Part shown: piece after piece, positions 9,350 to 19,749 of the stretch
How positions within the stretch are numbered: the first letter of the stretch is position 1
Layout: each line of letters opens with the position of its first letter
Assembly (NCBI GenBank): GCA_030442035.1
Contig: JAUJEA010000005.1
Span: forward strand, 124,001 to 188,000
Length of the DNA: 64,000 nt
DNA from: Splendidivirga corallicola
Lineage (GTDB): Bacteria > Bacteroidota > Bacteroidia > Cytophagales > Cyclobacteriaceae
Direction: 5' to 3'
The notes under the pieces: generated by a model
Told to the model about the DNA's origin: nothing
The model's database searches: none
The model's input: only the letters and a program-made list of their open reading frames with translations
Position numbers and translations under genes: made by a program

Positions 9350-9418
9350 GGTTTCAGGTTACATGCCGCATGTTTCAGGTTGAGTTTTTTTCAAACTTGG
9401 AACTTGTAACCTGAAACC
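9350..9418. repeat. inverted repeat of the CAGGTTTCAGGT family upstream of the thi leader
   Basis: A perfect 14-bp inverted repeat (9350-9363 and 9405-9418, GGTTTCAGGTTACA) with a 41-nt spacer that holds another TTTCAGGTT copy and a T-run. It lies between the divergent SGNH and thi transcription units and belongs to the dispersed family also seen at 11.7, 14.6, 15.8, 16.2 and 28.5 kb. Confidence 0.75.
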
Positions 9419-9444
9419 TGATACAAATATTAATAAAAAATTCC

Positions 9445-9452
9445 TATCTTTG
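9445..9452 (+). promoter_or_regulatory. -7 promoter element of the thi operon
   Basis: TATCTTTG matches the Bacteroidota -7 consensus and would place the transcription start at about 9458, right at the first base of the TPP riboswitch. No clear -33 TTTG is present at the expected distance. Confidence 0.55.
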
Positions 9453-9456
9453 GAAT

Positions 9457-9536
9457 GCTTTAGGGGTGTCCGAATTTTCGGACTGAGATTATACCCTCTG
9501 AACCTGATGCAGTTGATACTGACGAAGGGAAAAGTG
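9457..9536 (+). promoter_or_regulatory. TPP (THI-box) riboswitch
   Basis: The conserved THI-element strings occur in order. AGGGGTG at 9462-9468 is followed by a P3-type hairpin with GTCCG and CGGAC arms, then CTGAGA, TACCC, GAACCTGATG and GAAGGGAA ending near 9533. A short P1 can form between CTTT (9458-9461) and AAAG (9532-9535). It immediately precedes thiS and the thiamine synthesis genes, the classic target of TPP feedback. In this family TPP binding represses expression; whether through transcription or translation is not settled by sequence. Confidence 0.95.
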
Positions 9537-9575
9537 ATATCATATCTTAGATTATCTCACCAATACTGAGCACTT

Positions 9576-9583
9576 CCTAAAGC
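9576..9583 (+). promoter_or_regulatory. candidate anti-P1 strand of the thi leader
   Basis: CCTAAAGC at 9576-9583 is the exact complement of GCTTTAGG at 9457-9464, the 5' P1 strand plus the start of the conserved THI core. Pairing the two is incompatible with the ligand-bound fold and would form just upstream of the thiS ATG at 9603. Confidence 0.5.
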
Positions 9584-9602
9584 ACGATCTAAATGCTGTT
9601 TT

Positions 9603-9806
9603 ATGGAAGTTACAATAAACGGAAATCAATACGAATTTCAGGAGTCAAGTTCGCTTGAGCAAATTATTCAGTCATTGTCCCTGAAGAGTACACAAGGAAT
9701 AGCAGTAGCTATTGACGATATGGTTGTCCCAAAGACTGACTGGGAAAATCATATTATCAAAGATCAGGACAAAATCATGATCATTACAGCTACACAGGGA
9801 GGTTGA
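9603..9806 (+). CDS. thiS: sulfur carrier protein ThiS
   Basis: A 67-residue ubiquitin-like sulfur carrier. The N-terminus MEVTINGNQYEF and the C-terminal Gly-Gly (TATQGG) are diagnostic; the terminal glycine is adenylated and converted to a thiocarboxylate that donates sulfur to ThiG. It is the first gene after the TPP riboswitch and 71 nt upstream of thiC. The activating adenylyltransferase (ThiF/MoeB-like) is not encoded in this window, so it must lie elsewhere. Confidence 0.95.
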   Translation: MEVTINGNQYEFQESSSLEQIIQSLSLKSTQGIAVAIDDMVVPKTDWENHIIKDQDKIMIITATQGG

Positions 9807-9838
9807 ACTGTAAAGACAAGTCTATATTGTGTCAATAG

Positions 9839-11737
<1,899 letters not shown>

Positions 11738-11861
11738 GGTTACAAGTTAGAGGTTACAGGTTGTAAGTTTCAGGTTTCTTCCAGCGTGCTGGAAAATTAT
11801 CTGACACATGAGACCTGATGTCTAAAGGCTTATCTTAATAGTATTAAATTCTAAATATAAA
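11738..11861. repeat. dispersed intergenic repeat cluster inside the thi operon
   Basis: The thiC to ThiE-like gap contains alternating GGTTACAAG, GGTTACAGG and TTTCAGGTTT phrases and a hairpin at 11779-11794 (TTCCAGC, 2-nt loop, GCTGGAA). The segment 11810-11846 is closely similar to 28543-28580 downstream of the CDF gene. No ORF is evident. Confidence 0.7.
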
Positions 11862-12491
11862 GTGAAGTTAATTGTCATTTCACCACCTTTAAATGAATCG
11901 AATGAGCATCGGATTATCAATAAGCTCTTCGAAGAAGGATTGACATTATTTCACCTTAGAAAACCTGAGACTGATGAACAGGATATTGAGCGACACCTAA
12001 GGTCAATTGATAATCGGTATCATGATAGAATTGTGTTGCACAATCATTTTGATCTGAGCAATAAATATAAATTATCCGGAATACACTTTAGAGAAGATGA
12101 AAGAACAGCACTTTCAGATGAAAGGTTAAACATGGAAATAGCCTCTTTCAAATCAAAGGATATGACTGTTAGCACATCTGTTCACAATCTTGAATCCCTT
12201 GCTGGTTTAAATACTGGTTTTGATTACACGTTTATAGGACCTGTTTTTGACAGTATTTCCAAATCTGGTGTAAAGGCAAATACCAGGCTTGGCAGTATGC
12301 CTCCAAGCCCGGCTTCTGTGACAGAAAGGATAGCATTGGGAGGTGTTAGCTTGGAGAACATTGAAGGAACAATGCAGCGAGGGTTTGATGGAGTAGCATT
12401 GCTCGGAGCCATTTGGAATGAAGGTGATCATGCCATCGATTATTTCAAAAAAGTAAAAAGAAAATGCCAGGAGATCGCCCAAAAGCACTAA
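11862..12491 (+). CDS. ThiE/TenI-like thiamine phosphate synthase paralogue
   Basis: A 209-residue TIM-barrel protein of the ThiE/TenI superfamily, probably using GTG at 11862 as start. Recognisable elements are LFHLRKPE (cf. QLRxK), GIHFRE (cf. GVHLGQ), SVHN, YTFIGPVFDS and ALGGVSLENI. Compared with the true ThiE encoded at 13210 it is degenerate: the metal-binding IINDHVDL motif is LHNHFDL here, losing the first Asp. It may act as a TenI-type thiazole tautomerase or in an accessory role rather than coupling HMP-PP and thiazole phosphate (inference). It overlaps the thiD start by 28 nt, so translation is coupled. Confidence 0.82.
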   Translation: MKLIVISPPLNESNEHRIINKLFEEGLTLFHLRKPETDEQDIERHLRSIDNRYHDRIVLHNHFDLSNKYKLSGIHFREDERTALSDERLNMEIASFKSKDMTVSTSVHNLESLAGLNTGFDYTFIGPVFDSISKSGVKANTRLGSMPPSPASVTERIALGGVSLENIEGTMQRGFDGVALLGAIWNEGDHAIDYFKKVKRKCQEIAQKH

Positions 12492-13213
12492 GTATTGCCG
12501 GATATGATCCTTCAGGGGGGGCTGGTCTATTGGCCGATATTAAAACCTTTGAAGCAAACAAAGTGTTGGGAATGGGTGTTTGTACGGCTTTGACCATTCA
12601 AAACGAAAGCGAGCTTAGTCATGTTGATTGGGTTGAAGTTGAGAGTATCAAAAAGCAAATCAGCATGTTGTACAAAAAGCATCGATTTCGATTTGTGAAA
12701 ATTGGCATTGTTGAAAACTGGGAAGTACTGGATGAGCTATTGGTTTTTCTACAGAAAAACATTGATAACGTCAAGGTTATTTGGGATCCGATATTAAAGG
12801 CAAGTGCAGGTTATCAGTTCATTCAAAGTCCTCAATCGGATACTTTGATAAAACTTCTTAAGAAAATTTACCTGCTTACACCTAACTGGGAAGAAGCTCA
12901 AATATTAAGCGGAAAAGTAGCATTTTCCGGGGCTGAATCATTCGGAGAATATTGTCATGTGTTTTTAAAAGGCGGACACAATCCGGAAGCTTTGGGTAAA
13001 GATCATTTGTTTATGGAAAACGATGTTTATCCATTCAAATCAAAAAAGTTAGCTGGAACTTCCAAGCATGGCTCCGGATGTGTTTTATCATCCGCCATTA
13101 CTGCTAATCTGGCAAGAGGTTATAATTTGCAAAGATCCTGTTTGAGGGCTAAAGATTATATCACAAGGTTCTTAAATAGTAATAATTCTTTATTGGGGTA
13201 TCACAAAATATGA
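12464..13213 (+). CDS. thiD: hydroxymethylpyrimidine/phosphomethylpyrimidine kinase ThiD
   Basis: A 249-residue ribokinase-fold enzyme phosphorylating HMP and HMP-P to HMP-PP. The N-terminus SIAGYDPSGGAGLLADIKTF is the ThiD signature. VIWDPILKASAG and LTPNWEEAQIL form the substrate region, and GTSKHGSGCVLSSAI carries the catalytic anion hole. The start lies inside the upstream ThiE-like gene and the stop overlaps the ATG of the following thiE (ATGA), so it is embedded in a tightly coupled operon. Confidence 0.95.
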   Translation: MPGDRPKALSIAGYDPSGGAGLLADIKTFEANKVLGMGVCTALTIQNESELSHVDWVEVESIKKQISMLYKKHRFRFVKIGIVENWEVLDELLVFLQKNIDNVKVIWDPILKASAGYQFIQSPQSDTLIKLLKKIYLLTPNWEEAQILSGKVAFSGAESFGEYCHVFLKGGHNPEALGKDHLFMENDVYPFKSKKLAGTSKHGSGCVLSSAITANLARGYNLQRSCLRAKDYITRFLNSNNSLLGYHKI

Positions 13214-13860
13214 TTTCACAACTACACTATATCACACAATCAACACCAAGTTATCGACATCTCGATACAGTAAAGGATGTTTGTGAGGCTGGCTGTAAAT
13301 GGATACAGTTGCGGATGAAACATGAAAGCCCTGAAGAAAGAATGGATATTGCCACAACTGCTAAAGGCATTTGTACCAAACATCAGGCAAAACTGATCAT
13401 CAATGACCACGTCGATCTGACCAAAGCAGTTAAAGCTGATGGGGTTCATTTGGGCAAAACAGATATGTCACCAGAAGAAGCCCGAAAGGTTTTAGGGGAT
13501 AAATTTATCATTGGAGGGACTGCCAACACCTTAGATGACATCCTGCATCTTTATCATACTCATGCTGTCGATTACATTGGTCTGGGGCCTTTTCGATATA
13601 CTAAAACAAAGGAAAACCTAAGTCCCATTCTAGCGTCGGAAGGATATGCAAAAATTCTTGAACAACTAAGAAAACAGCATGTGAAGCTTCCAATCGTTGC
13701 GATAGGAGGAATAAGACTGAATGACATTCAAAGCATTATGCGCTTAGGACTTGATGGCATTGCTGTCTCAAGTCTTATCACATTTAGCGATGATAAAAAG
13801 AGATTAATTGAAAATATTGAAGAAGAAATAAATCATGGAACAGCTACGTATCGCGGATAA
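13210..13860 (+). CDS. thiE: thiamine phosphate synthase ThiE
   Basis: A 216-residue TIM-barrel enzyme joining HMP-PP and thiazole phosphate to thiamine phosphate. The key motifs are intact: [38 protein letters not shown], the [12 protein letters not shown] phosphate loop and AIGGI near the C-terminus. It starts at an ATGA overlap with thiD and its last 26 nt overlap thiG. This is the better candidate for the true synthase of the two ThiE-like genes here. Confidence 0.95.
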   Translation: MISQLHYITQSTPSYRHLDTVKDVCEAGCKWIQLRMKHESPEERMDIATTAKGICTKHQAKLIINDHVDLTKAVKADGVHLGKTDMSPEEARKVLGDKFIIGGTANTLDDILHLYHTHAVDYIGLGPFRYTKTKENLSPILASEGYAKILEQLRKQHVKLPIVAIGGIRLNDIQSIMRLGLDGIAVSSLITFSDDKKRLIENIEEEINHGTATYRG

Positions 13861-14602
13861 ACAATTCAGTTCCCGTTTGTTTACAGGAACGGGAAAGTTC
13901 AGTTCCAACCAGGTAATGGAAGAAGCATTGTTAGCTTCCGGATCAGAATTAGTCACTGTAGCATTGAAACGGGTAGATGTACAGCAGGAGCATGATGATA
14001 TTCTGAAACATTTGCATCATGAACAATTCAATTTATTGCCCAATACATCGGGCGTGAGGAATGCAAAAGAGGCGGTTTTCGCTGCACAATTGGCCAGGGA
14101 GGCTTTAGAAACAAATTGGATAAAACTAGAAATACATCCCGATCCAAAATACTTGATGCCTGATCCGATAGAAACGCTAAAGGCTACTGAAGAGCTGGCA
14201 AAACTCGGTTTTATTATATTGCCCTACATACATGCAGATCCTGTTCTTTGCAAAAGGCTTGAAGAATCGGGCACTTCGGCTGTCATGCCTCTGGGATCAC
14301 CAATTGGTAGCAATAAGGGGCTCAAAACATTTGACTTCCTGGAGATCATCATAGAACAAAGCAATGTACCCGTGGTGGTGGATGCCGGTATTGGAGCGCC
14401 CTCACATGCTGCCGGTGCCATGGAAATGGGTGCTGACGCGGTTTTAGTCAACACCGCTATTGCAGTGGCCCAGAACCCGGTTCAAATGGCTAAAGCATTC
14501 GAATTGGCAGTTACTTCAGGAAGACTGGCTTATGAGTCAAAACTGGGTAAAACCAGAAAACAGGCAGATGCCAGTAGTCCGTTGACAGCGTTTCTTGAAT
14601 AG
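13835..14602 (+). CDS. thiG: thiazole synthase ThiG
   Basis: A 255-residue TIM-barrel enzyme that builds the thiazole phosphate from DXP, dehydroglycine and ThiS thiocarboxylate. Motifs include [23 protein letters not shown] (Schiff-base Lys region), [46 protein letters not shown] and [31 protein letters not shown]. It overlaps thiE by 26 nt. A 97-nt gap containing the dispersed repeat separates it from thiH. Confidence 0.97.
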   Translation: MEQLRIADKQFSSRLFTGTGKFSSNQVMEEALLASGSELVTVALKRVDVQQEHDDILKHLHHEQFNLLPNTSGVRNAKEAVFAAQLAREALETNWIKLEIHPDPKYLMPDPIETLKATEELAKLGFIILPYIHADPVLCKRLEESGTSAVMPLGSPIGSNKGLKTFDFLEIIIEQSNVPVVVDAGIGAPSHAAGAMEMGADAVLVNTAIAVAQNPVQMAKAFELAVTSGRLAYESKLGKTRKQADASSPLTAFLE

Positions 14603-14699
14603 CGTGTTCAAGTGTTGATGTGCTGAAGTGTTGAAGTTAAAACATCATTTAGCAGTTAGAAAAACCTGAAACCTCAAACTTGTAACCTGCCAACAAACT
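14603..14699. repeat. dispersed intergenic repeat between thiG and thiH
   Basis: The gap consists of near-tandem phrases: GTGTTGATGTGCTGAAGTGTTGAAG, then AACCTGAAACCTCAAAC and TTGTAACCTG. It matches the repeat vocabulary of other gaps at 9.35, 11.75, 28.5 and 29.3-30.2 kb. Confidence 0.7.
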
Positions 14700-15815
14700 A
14701 TGCCAAGTTTTAAAAAAATATTCGATCAACACGATTGGGATACGATTAAAGAGAGCATTTACGATAAGACAGATGTTGATGTTGAAAATGCTTTAATAAA
14801 AGACAAAAGAGATCTTGAAGATTTTAAGGCGCTTATATCTCCGGCGGCGGCCACTTATTTGGAAGATATGGCGCAATTAAGTCATCAAATTACCAAAAAG
14901 CGTTTTGGCAATACCATCCAAATGTATGTACCCATGTACTTATCAAATGAGTGTCAAAACATCTGCACCTATTGTGGTTTCAGTCTGGATAATAAAATCA
15001 GGAGAAAAACTTTAAGTGATACAGAAATACTCAGGGAAGCGGACGCCATCAAAGCCATGGAATATGATCATATTTTGTTGGTTACGGGTGAAGCCAACCA
15101 AACTGTTGGTGTGGATTATTTCATAAAGACACTTAAATTGATCAAAGATCGCTTCGCACATATCTCCATGGAAGTGCAACCGCTGGATCAAGAAGATTAC
15201 GAAGCATTGATCCCATTTGGATTGAACACGGTGCTTGTTTATCAGGAAACTTATCATAAGGATGACTATAAAAAACATCATCCTAAGGGAAAGAAATCCA
15301 ACTTCTACTATAGATTGGAAACCCCGGACCGGTTAGGGAAGGCCGGCATACATAAAATTGGATTGGGGACTTTAATAGGTCTGGAAGATTGGAGAACAGA
15401 TAGTTTTTTCACTGCACTTCATTTGAATTATCTGGAAAAAAATTATTGGCAGACAAAGTATTCCATTTCCTTTCCCCGCTTGAGACCTTTTTCAGGAGGA
15501 TTACCACCCAAAGTGGAAATGAATGACAAGGAGCTGGTTCAATTAATTTGCGCTTACAGGATTTTTAACGAGGAGCTGGAATTATCAATATCCACCAGAG
15601 AAACAGAGAAATTCAGAAATAATATCATTAAACTCGGTATCACTTCCATGAGCGCAGGGTCAAAAACCAACCCTGGAGGTTATGCAGTTGAAAAGGAATC
15701 TCTGGAACAATTTGAAATTTCAGACGAAAGAAGTCCTTCGGAAATTGCAACGATGATCCGTCAGCAAGGATATGAACCTGTTTGGAAAGATTGGGATAAA
15801 GTCTTAAGTCAATGA
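14700..15815 (+). CDS. thiH: 2-iminoacetate synthase ThiH
   Basis: A 371-residue radical-SAM tyrosine lyase that produces dehydroglycine (2-iminoacetate) for ThiG. The radical-SAM motif C85-x3-C89-x2-C92 (ECQNICTYC) is present, followed by HILLVTGEA, SMEVQPLDQEDY, VYQETYHKDDY and the C-terminal MSAGSKTNPGGY. Length is normal. It is the last gene of the thi cluster. Use of ThiH rather than ThiO indicates the tyrosine route to dehydroglycine. Confidence 0.96.
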   Translation: MPSFKKIFDQHDWDTIKESIYDKTDVDVENALIKDKRDLEDFKALISPAAATYLEDMAQLSHQITKKRFGNTIQMYVPMYLSNECQNICTYCGFSLDNKIRRKTLSDTEILREADAIKAMEYDHILLVTGEANQTVGVDYFIKTLKLIKDRFAHISMEVQPLDQEDYEALIPFGLNTVLVYQETYHKDDYKKHHPKGKKSNFYYRLETPDRLGKAGIHKIGLGTLIGLEDWRTDSFFTALHLNYLEKNYWQTKYSISFPRLRPFSGGLPPKVEMNDKELVQLICAYRIFNEELELSISTRETEKFRNNIIKLGITSMSAGSKTNPGGYAVEKESLEQFEISDERSPSEIATMIRQQGYEPVWKDWDKVLSQ

Positions 15816-16304
15816 ATGAAGTATTCAGGTCTCAGGTGTCAGGCTTCAGGTTTTAAAATGTTTTTAGTCCACTTATCCCAGGTCTGTGTCTCCACAGACC
15901 TGAAACACTCAAATGGAATGCTTAATATTTATGGTAAGCATCAAAATACAGGATGGAGTCGAATGAAAATGAGAGACATCATGTGCTGAAGGTTACAAAT
16001 GGTCACCTGCCAAATATTATGTTGAGTATTGCCGATTTTGGGCTTCTATGCCAGAATAAAGATAAGTTCTGGGAGAATTGTTATTTTCAAATACTAGTCG
16101 CTACATGGTGGTCTGTGAGGACACAGACCACGGTTTGGGGCAATTAATAATCAATGTCCATAGTTTAGAAAAAAAAGTAAAAGATTCAGGTTTCAGTCTC
16201 GCTATGGTTTTACAACCCTATTACAAAAAGAGATAACCGATGTTAATTTTGAGTTATGAATTTTGAATGAATTCGTAATTTGTCATTCGAAATTCGTAAT
16301 TGAT
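15816..16304. repeat. repeat-rich intergenic region with two related hairpins
   Basis: This 490-nt gap between thiH and the convergent ispG operon starts with TCAGGTCTCAGGTGTCAGG-type phrases. It ends (16188-16300) with a block resembling 29557-29675. Two 24-nt hairpins lie at 15879-15902 and 16108-16131, each a 10-bp stem with a 4-nt loop and the shared core GGTCTGTG/CACAGACC. A 64-codon frame between them has no protein-like features. Confidence 0.6.
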
Positions 16305-16514
16305 TTAAAAAAATATTCTCTTCGTTAGCCAGAACAGAAAGGCTAAAACAAACATAATAATGGATATTCTGTTAATACCATGCATCATTCTTAAATTGAA
16401 ATTTGATGGTTTGTCAGGGTCTCTTTTCTTAAAAACCCGAATGAAATAGCCAAATACTTCTGAAAGGTTGAAATACTCTTTAATAGAATTTTTATTGTTA
16501 TTTGATTCTTCCAT
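16305..16514 (-). CDS. small single-span membrane protein (DUF6728-like)
   Basis: A 69-residue protein with a charged N-terminus, a conserved-looking core (YFNLSEVFGYFIRVFKKRDP, then FNLRMMHGINRISI) and a C-terminal transmembrane helix IIMFVLAFLFWLTKRIFF. This resembles small Bacteroidota membrane proteins that I associate with DUF6728; the family name is from memory. It starts 11 nt downstream of ispG and is therefore probably co-transcribed. Function is unknown. Confidence 0.7.
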   Translation of the reverse strand: MEESNNNKNSIKEYFNLSEVFGYFIRVFKKRDPDKPSNFNLRMMHGINRISIIMFVLAFLFWLTKRIFF

Positions 16515-16525
16515 TATCTTATTCT

Positions 16526-18520
16526 TTATTGCTCCAATTCAACGGTTTCAGGCTCTACCCATCGACCATCATGTTTGATGATCTCTATCAATTCATCTAC
16601 AGCATTCTCAGATGGAACAGCTCTTTTTACAACCTCCTGTCCTTTGTATAAAGTGATCTTTCCCTTACCTGAACCCACATATCCATAATCTGCATCGGCC
16701 ATTTCCCCCGGACCGTTAACAATACATCCCATAATACCGATCTTCACTCCTTTCAAATGATCGGTTCTTTTGCGGATCATGGCAGTAGTTTCCTGAAGAT
16801 CAAAGAGTGTTCGGCCACATGAGGGACATGAGATGTACTCGGTTTTAGACATTCTGGTTCTTGCCGCTTGTAATACACCGAAGGCAATATCATTATATGT
16901 TTTAAGGTGCTGCAGAAAAGCAGGTTTATTCTGATCGGGTAATAGTGTTGAAGTGATCATCAAACCATCTCCTAAACCATCAATTAACAGGCCTCCTGCA
17001 TCTGTAGCAGCGTACAACTGTAATTCACCAAGTTCCAGATCAGGATATTTACGTTGAATAATAACCGGAGCTTCCACACCTTCGTCCATCAACTTAAAAA
17101 ACGACCTTCTAAGTTCAGCCATGGCGTGTATATTGTTTGTATCCAATATAATGACCCAGTGCTTTTCAACCTTCAACTTATCGATAATCTCGTTGGAAAG
17201 ATCATGGAGCGTCAACCGAACAAAATTCAGATGATCTTGTATCCGCGTTTGCTCCAGCATTTGCTGTACGGTAAAAAGGGGAAACTTATTTATTTTATCC
17301 TCTACATCAAGCCAGGTTTGAAAATTAATGATTTCCTTCAGCCCATTAGGTAACATAAAAGAAGCAGGGTAATCACCTGTATAAATAAAATCGCTGCCTA
17401 AATCATTCATTTTCCATTTATCCAATTCCGGCAAATAGAAATGTCCGATATTTTTGAGATCCCTGGGTTCGAGGTTTGCAACACGGCTAAAATCTGCAAT
17501 CACCCTGGGAACATTTTCATGACCTACATTGAATATTTCCTGGGACTTTCTTCTACGATATTGGAATGGATCAATTGGGACATGGTGTATTGGTTCTATA
17601 ACATCATGGTTCGATCTATCAATGTAGCGGTCTACAAGTGCTTTAGCCACCGGTGCCTCATATTCGGGTTCTTCCGTTAAGGATACTCTAACGGTATCAC
17701 CTAAGCCATCTTCCAACAAGGTCCCAATTCCTACAGCCGATTTAATTCTACCATCCTCTCCCTCACCTGCTTCGGTAACACCAAGATGTAATGGGTAAGG
17801 TTGCAACCCTTCTTCGTCAAGCTTCTTCACTAAGAGCCTGTAGGCCTGTACCATGACCTGCGTATTGCTGGCCTTCATGGAAAGTACGATATCATGGTAG
17901 TTCAGATCATCACAGATCCTCAAAAATTCCAAAGCAGATTCGACCATTCCCAATGGCGTATCACCGTAACGACTCATGATCCTATCTGAGAGAGAACCGT
18001 GATTTGTTCCAATCCTCATCGCAGTCCCATATTCTTTACAGATCTTCACCAGGGGTGTAAAGCGTTCTCTGATTCTTTCTATTTCCGCATTGTAGGTATC
18101 ATCTGTATACTCTATTACCTCAAACCTCTTCTTATCGGCATAATTGCCCGGATTAACCCTTACCTTTTCTACAATTCTCGCCGCCAGCTCAGCAGCATTG
18201 GGTGTGAAATGAATATCGGCAATCAAAGGTGTATGATAACCTCTCTTTCTGAGTTCTTTTTTTATGTTCTCGAGATTCTGCGCTTCTTTAATACTGGGTG
18301 CGGTGATCCTTACATACTCACAACCTGCTTCGATCATTCTAATGGACTGCTCCACACTCCCTATGATATCCATTGTATCTACTGTAGTCATTGATTGTAT
18401 CCTGATAGGATTTTTACCTCCTAGTGAAACATCACCAATGGCTACTTCTCTTGTCTCTCTTCTGGAATAAGAAGTCAGATTGTTACAATATCTTTTGGCG
18501 TCCAGTATTTCGGAACTCAT
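16526..18520 (-). CDS. ispG: 4-hydroxy-3-methylbut-2-enyl diphosphate synthase IspG (long form)
   Basis: A 664-residue cytoplasmic iron-sulfur enzyme of the MEP pathway, reducing MEcPP to HMBPP for isoprenoid synthesis. N-terminal barrel motifs are visible (VGGKNPIRIQSMTTVDT in approximate form, LIADIHFTPNAAELAA, MRIGTNHGSLSDR, HLGVTEAGEGEDGRIKSA). The C-terminal cluster motif is C565-x2-C568 (CPSCGRTLFDL) with C599 in GIMGCIVNGPGEM. About 270 residues lie inserted between the barrel and the cluster domain. This is the known three-domain arrangement of Bacteroidota, Chlamydiae and plants. A -7 element (TAAATTTG) lies at 18545-18552. Confidence 0.96.
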   Translation of the reverse strand: MSSEILDAKRYCNNLTSYSRRETREVAIGDVSLGGKNPIRIQSMTTVDTMDIIGSVEQSIRMIEAGCEYVRITAPSIKEAQNLENIKKELRKRGYHTPLIADIHFTPNAAELAARIVEKVRVNPGNYADKKRFEVIEYTDDTYNAEIERIRERFTPLVKICKEYGTAMRIGTNHGSLSDRIMSRYGDTPLGMVESALEFLRICDDLNYHDIVLSMKASNTQVMVQAYRLLVKKLDEEGLQPYPLHLGVTEAGEGEDGRIKSAVGIGTLLEDGLGDTVRVSLTEEPEYEAPVAKALVDRYIDRSNHDVIEPIHHVPIDPFQYRRRKSQEIFNVGHENVPRVIADFSRVANLEPRDLKNIGHFYLPELDKWKMNDLGSDFIYTGDYPASFMLPNGLKEIINFQTWLDVEDKINKFPLFTVQQMLEQTRIQDHLNFVRLTLHDLSNEIIDKLKVEKHWVIILDTNNIHAMAELRRSFFKLMDEGVEAPVIIQRKYPDLELGELQLYAATDAGGLLIDGLGDGLMITSTLLPDQNKPAFLQHLKTYNDIAFGVLQAARTRMSKTEYISCPSCGRTLFDLQETTAMIRKRTDHLKGVKIGIMGCIVNGPGEMADADYGYVGSGKGKITLYKGQEVVKRAVPSENAVDELIEIIKHDGRWVEPETVELEQ

Positions 18521-18544
18521 GAAAGATCAAATTGGTTCAAAATG

Positions 18545-18552
18545 CAAATTTA
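18545..18552 (-). promoter_or_regulatory. -7 promoter element of ispG
   Basis: On the minus strand this reads TAAATTTG, matching TAnnTTTG, 25 nt upstream of the ispG ATG. No convincing -33 element. Confidence 0.45.
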
Positions 18553-18658
18553 GTCTTTAAAACGAGAAGATAATAGTCTTTGAGATTAAGACTTGATAAT
18601 GTGCCTTTATAGAGAACAGATAAAATAGCTGATTGTTCGAAGTGAAAAGTAGCTTATC

Positions 18659-18692
18659 AGGAATGCGCTGGTTTTTTCGCTTGTGCATTCCT
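18659..18692 (-). terminator. hairpin downstream of the GIN-domain gene
   Basis: An 8-bp stem (AGGAATGC/GCATTCCT) with an 18-nt loop lies 20 nt past the stop of the 18713-19396 gene and upstream of ispG. A probable terminator separating the two minus-strand units; the U-tract is weak. Confidence 0.4.
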
Positions 18693-18712
18693 CATAAATA
18701 AAAACAGGTCTT

Positions 18713-19396
18713 CTATATCTTTACAAGTGTTCCGATTCCACTAATGTCACTGTTGATAGTAGTGGGATTACCAGTATAACGGACGCTGCCAACCCCGGAT
18801 ATTGTGACTGTTAATGTCTCCAGTACATCAACACTCACATTTCCCACTCCAACATTGACCACTTCAACAATCCTGCTTTCCAATTCCAAGGCATTAACAG
18901 ATCCTACACCGTTATTTCTGATGAAGAGATCATCACAAGTACCCCGGAGGGTGATTGAACCAACACCATTGTTAAAAACACTTAAAGTATTGAAGTCAAA
19001 AGGCGTGGTTGTTTCGATATCTGAGACTCCCTGGTTGTCAATTTGCTCAAGGTCGATGGCATCTATGTAAATATTTAGTTTGGTAATACGCTTCAGATTG
19101 GTACCACTGGCTATTGAAATATTCAACGTTCCGTCATTTGTACTTTGTACAATGATAAAAGATTGAACATTCTCATCGGTCTCTACTTCCACCCCAGCCT
19201 CATTACTCTTTCTAACAAATACATTAAAGACACCGTTAATATTCAATTTCGTAAAGTTAGAAACAGCTCTATCTTCAATGGTCACATTACCATTTCCAAC
19301 TATATCAATATTGCTTCGGTTGAAATCGCTGCTACATCCCCAAAGTGCCAGGAGGACGATTATAGGGAGTATTATTTTTTTACAGGTTTTTGCCAT
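18713..19396 (-). CDS. GIN-domain (DUF2807) lipoprotein
   Basis: A 227-residue secreted lipoprotein; the start is the ATG at 19396, giving a signal ending in the lipobox LLALWGC. The body is a right-handed beta-helix-like repeat typical of the head-GIN domain: VTIEDRAVSNFTKLNINGVFNVFV, a tract with repeated NNGVGSI and NVGVGNV units, and a C-terminal DISGIGTLVKI. The family is widespread in Bacteroidota and poorly characterised, perhaps an adhesion or autotransported surface structure. It is a monocistronic gene upstream of ispG, with a hairpin between them. Confidence 0.88.
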   Translation of the reverse strand: MAKTCKKIILPIIVLLALWGCSSDFNRSNIDIVGNGNVTIEDRAVSNFTKLNINGVFNVFVRKSNEAGVEVETDENVQSFIIVQSTNDGTLNISIASGTNLKRITKLNIYIDAIDLEQIDNQGVSDIETTTPFDFNTLSVFNNGVGSITLRGTCDDLFIRNNGVGSVNALELESRIVEVVNVGVGNVSVDVLETLTVTISGVGSVRYTGNPTTINSDISGIGTLVKI

Positions 19397-19749
19397 TACT
19401 TTATTTGTTTGAGTCAATGACAATATTTGATGGCGTGGGTTTCCATATTGGAAACTTTTTATGAAGATAATTCATACCTGATCAGAGGTAGAATAAATTA
19501 TCCAAAGAAATAAGGATCAGTTCATTTTAGGTAAAATTAATTAAAAGATTTCTTTTTCTCTACTGTTTATTTTATAGTGGTTGCTGTCTGGTTTGCTATT
19601 TGGTCAGCTACCTGCTTTTAAACCGATTGTAACACTCATTTCACAAAAGGATAACGTTTATTTCATCAAGCAAAATTGTTGGTAGATAGCATTTGTTTTA
19701 AGTTTAAAGTTGATTTTTCGCCAAGGTGAAATAATAAAAACAAGTGTTC
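19397..19749. other. intergenic region without recognisable features
   Basis: The 353-nt divergent gap between the GIN lipoprotein gene and porU must hold both promoters. I see no ORF, no clear TAnnTTTG pair and no repeat-family copy. Confidence 0.5.

Noticed and set aside
15953-16147. 64-codon plus-strand frame between the two hairpins
   Set aside because: No protein-like pattern, ends within repeat sequence, Trp-rich C-terminus created by the second hairpin; most likely chance.
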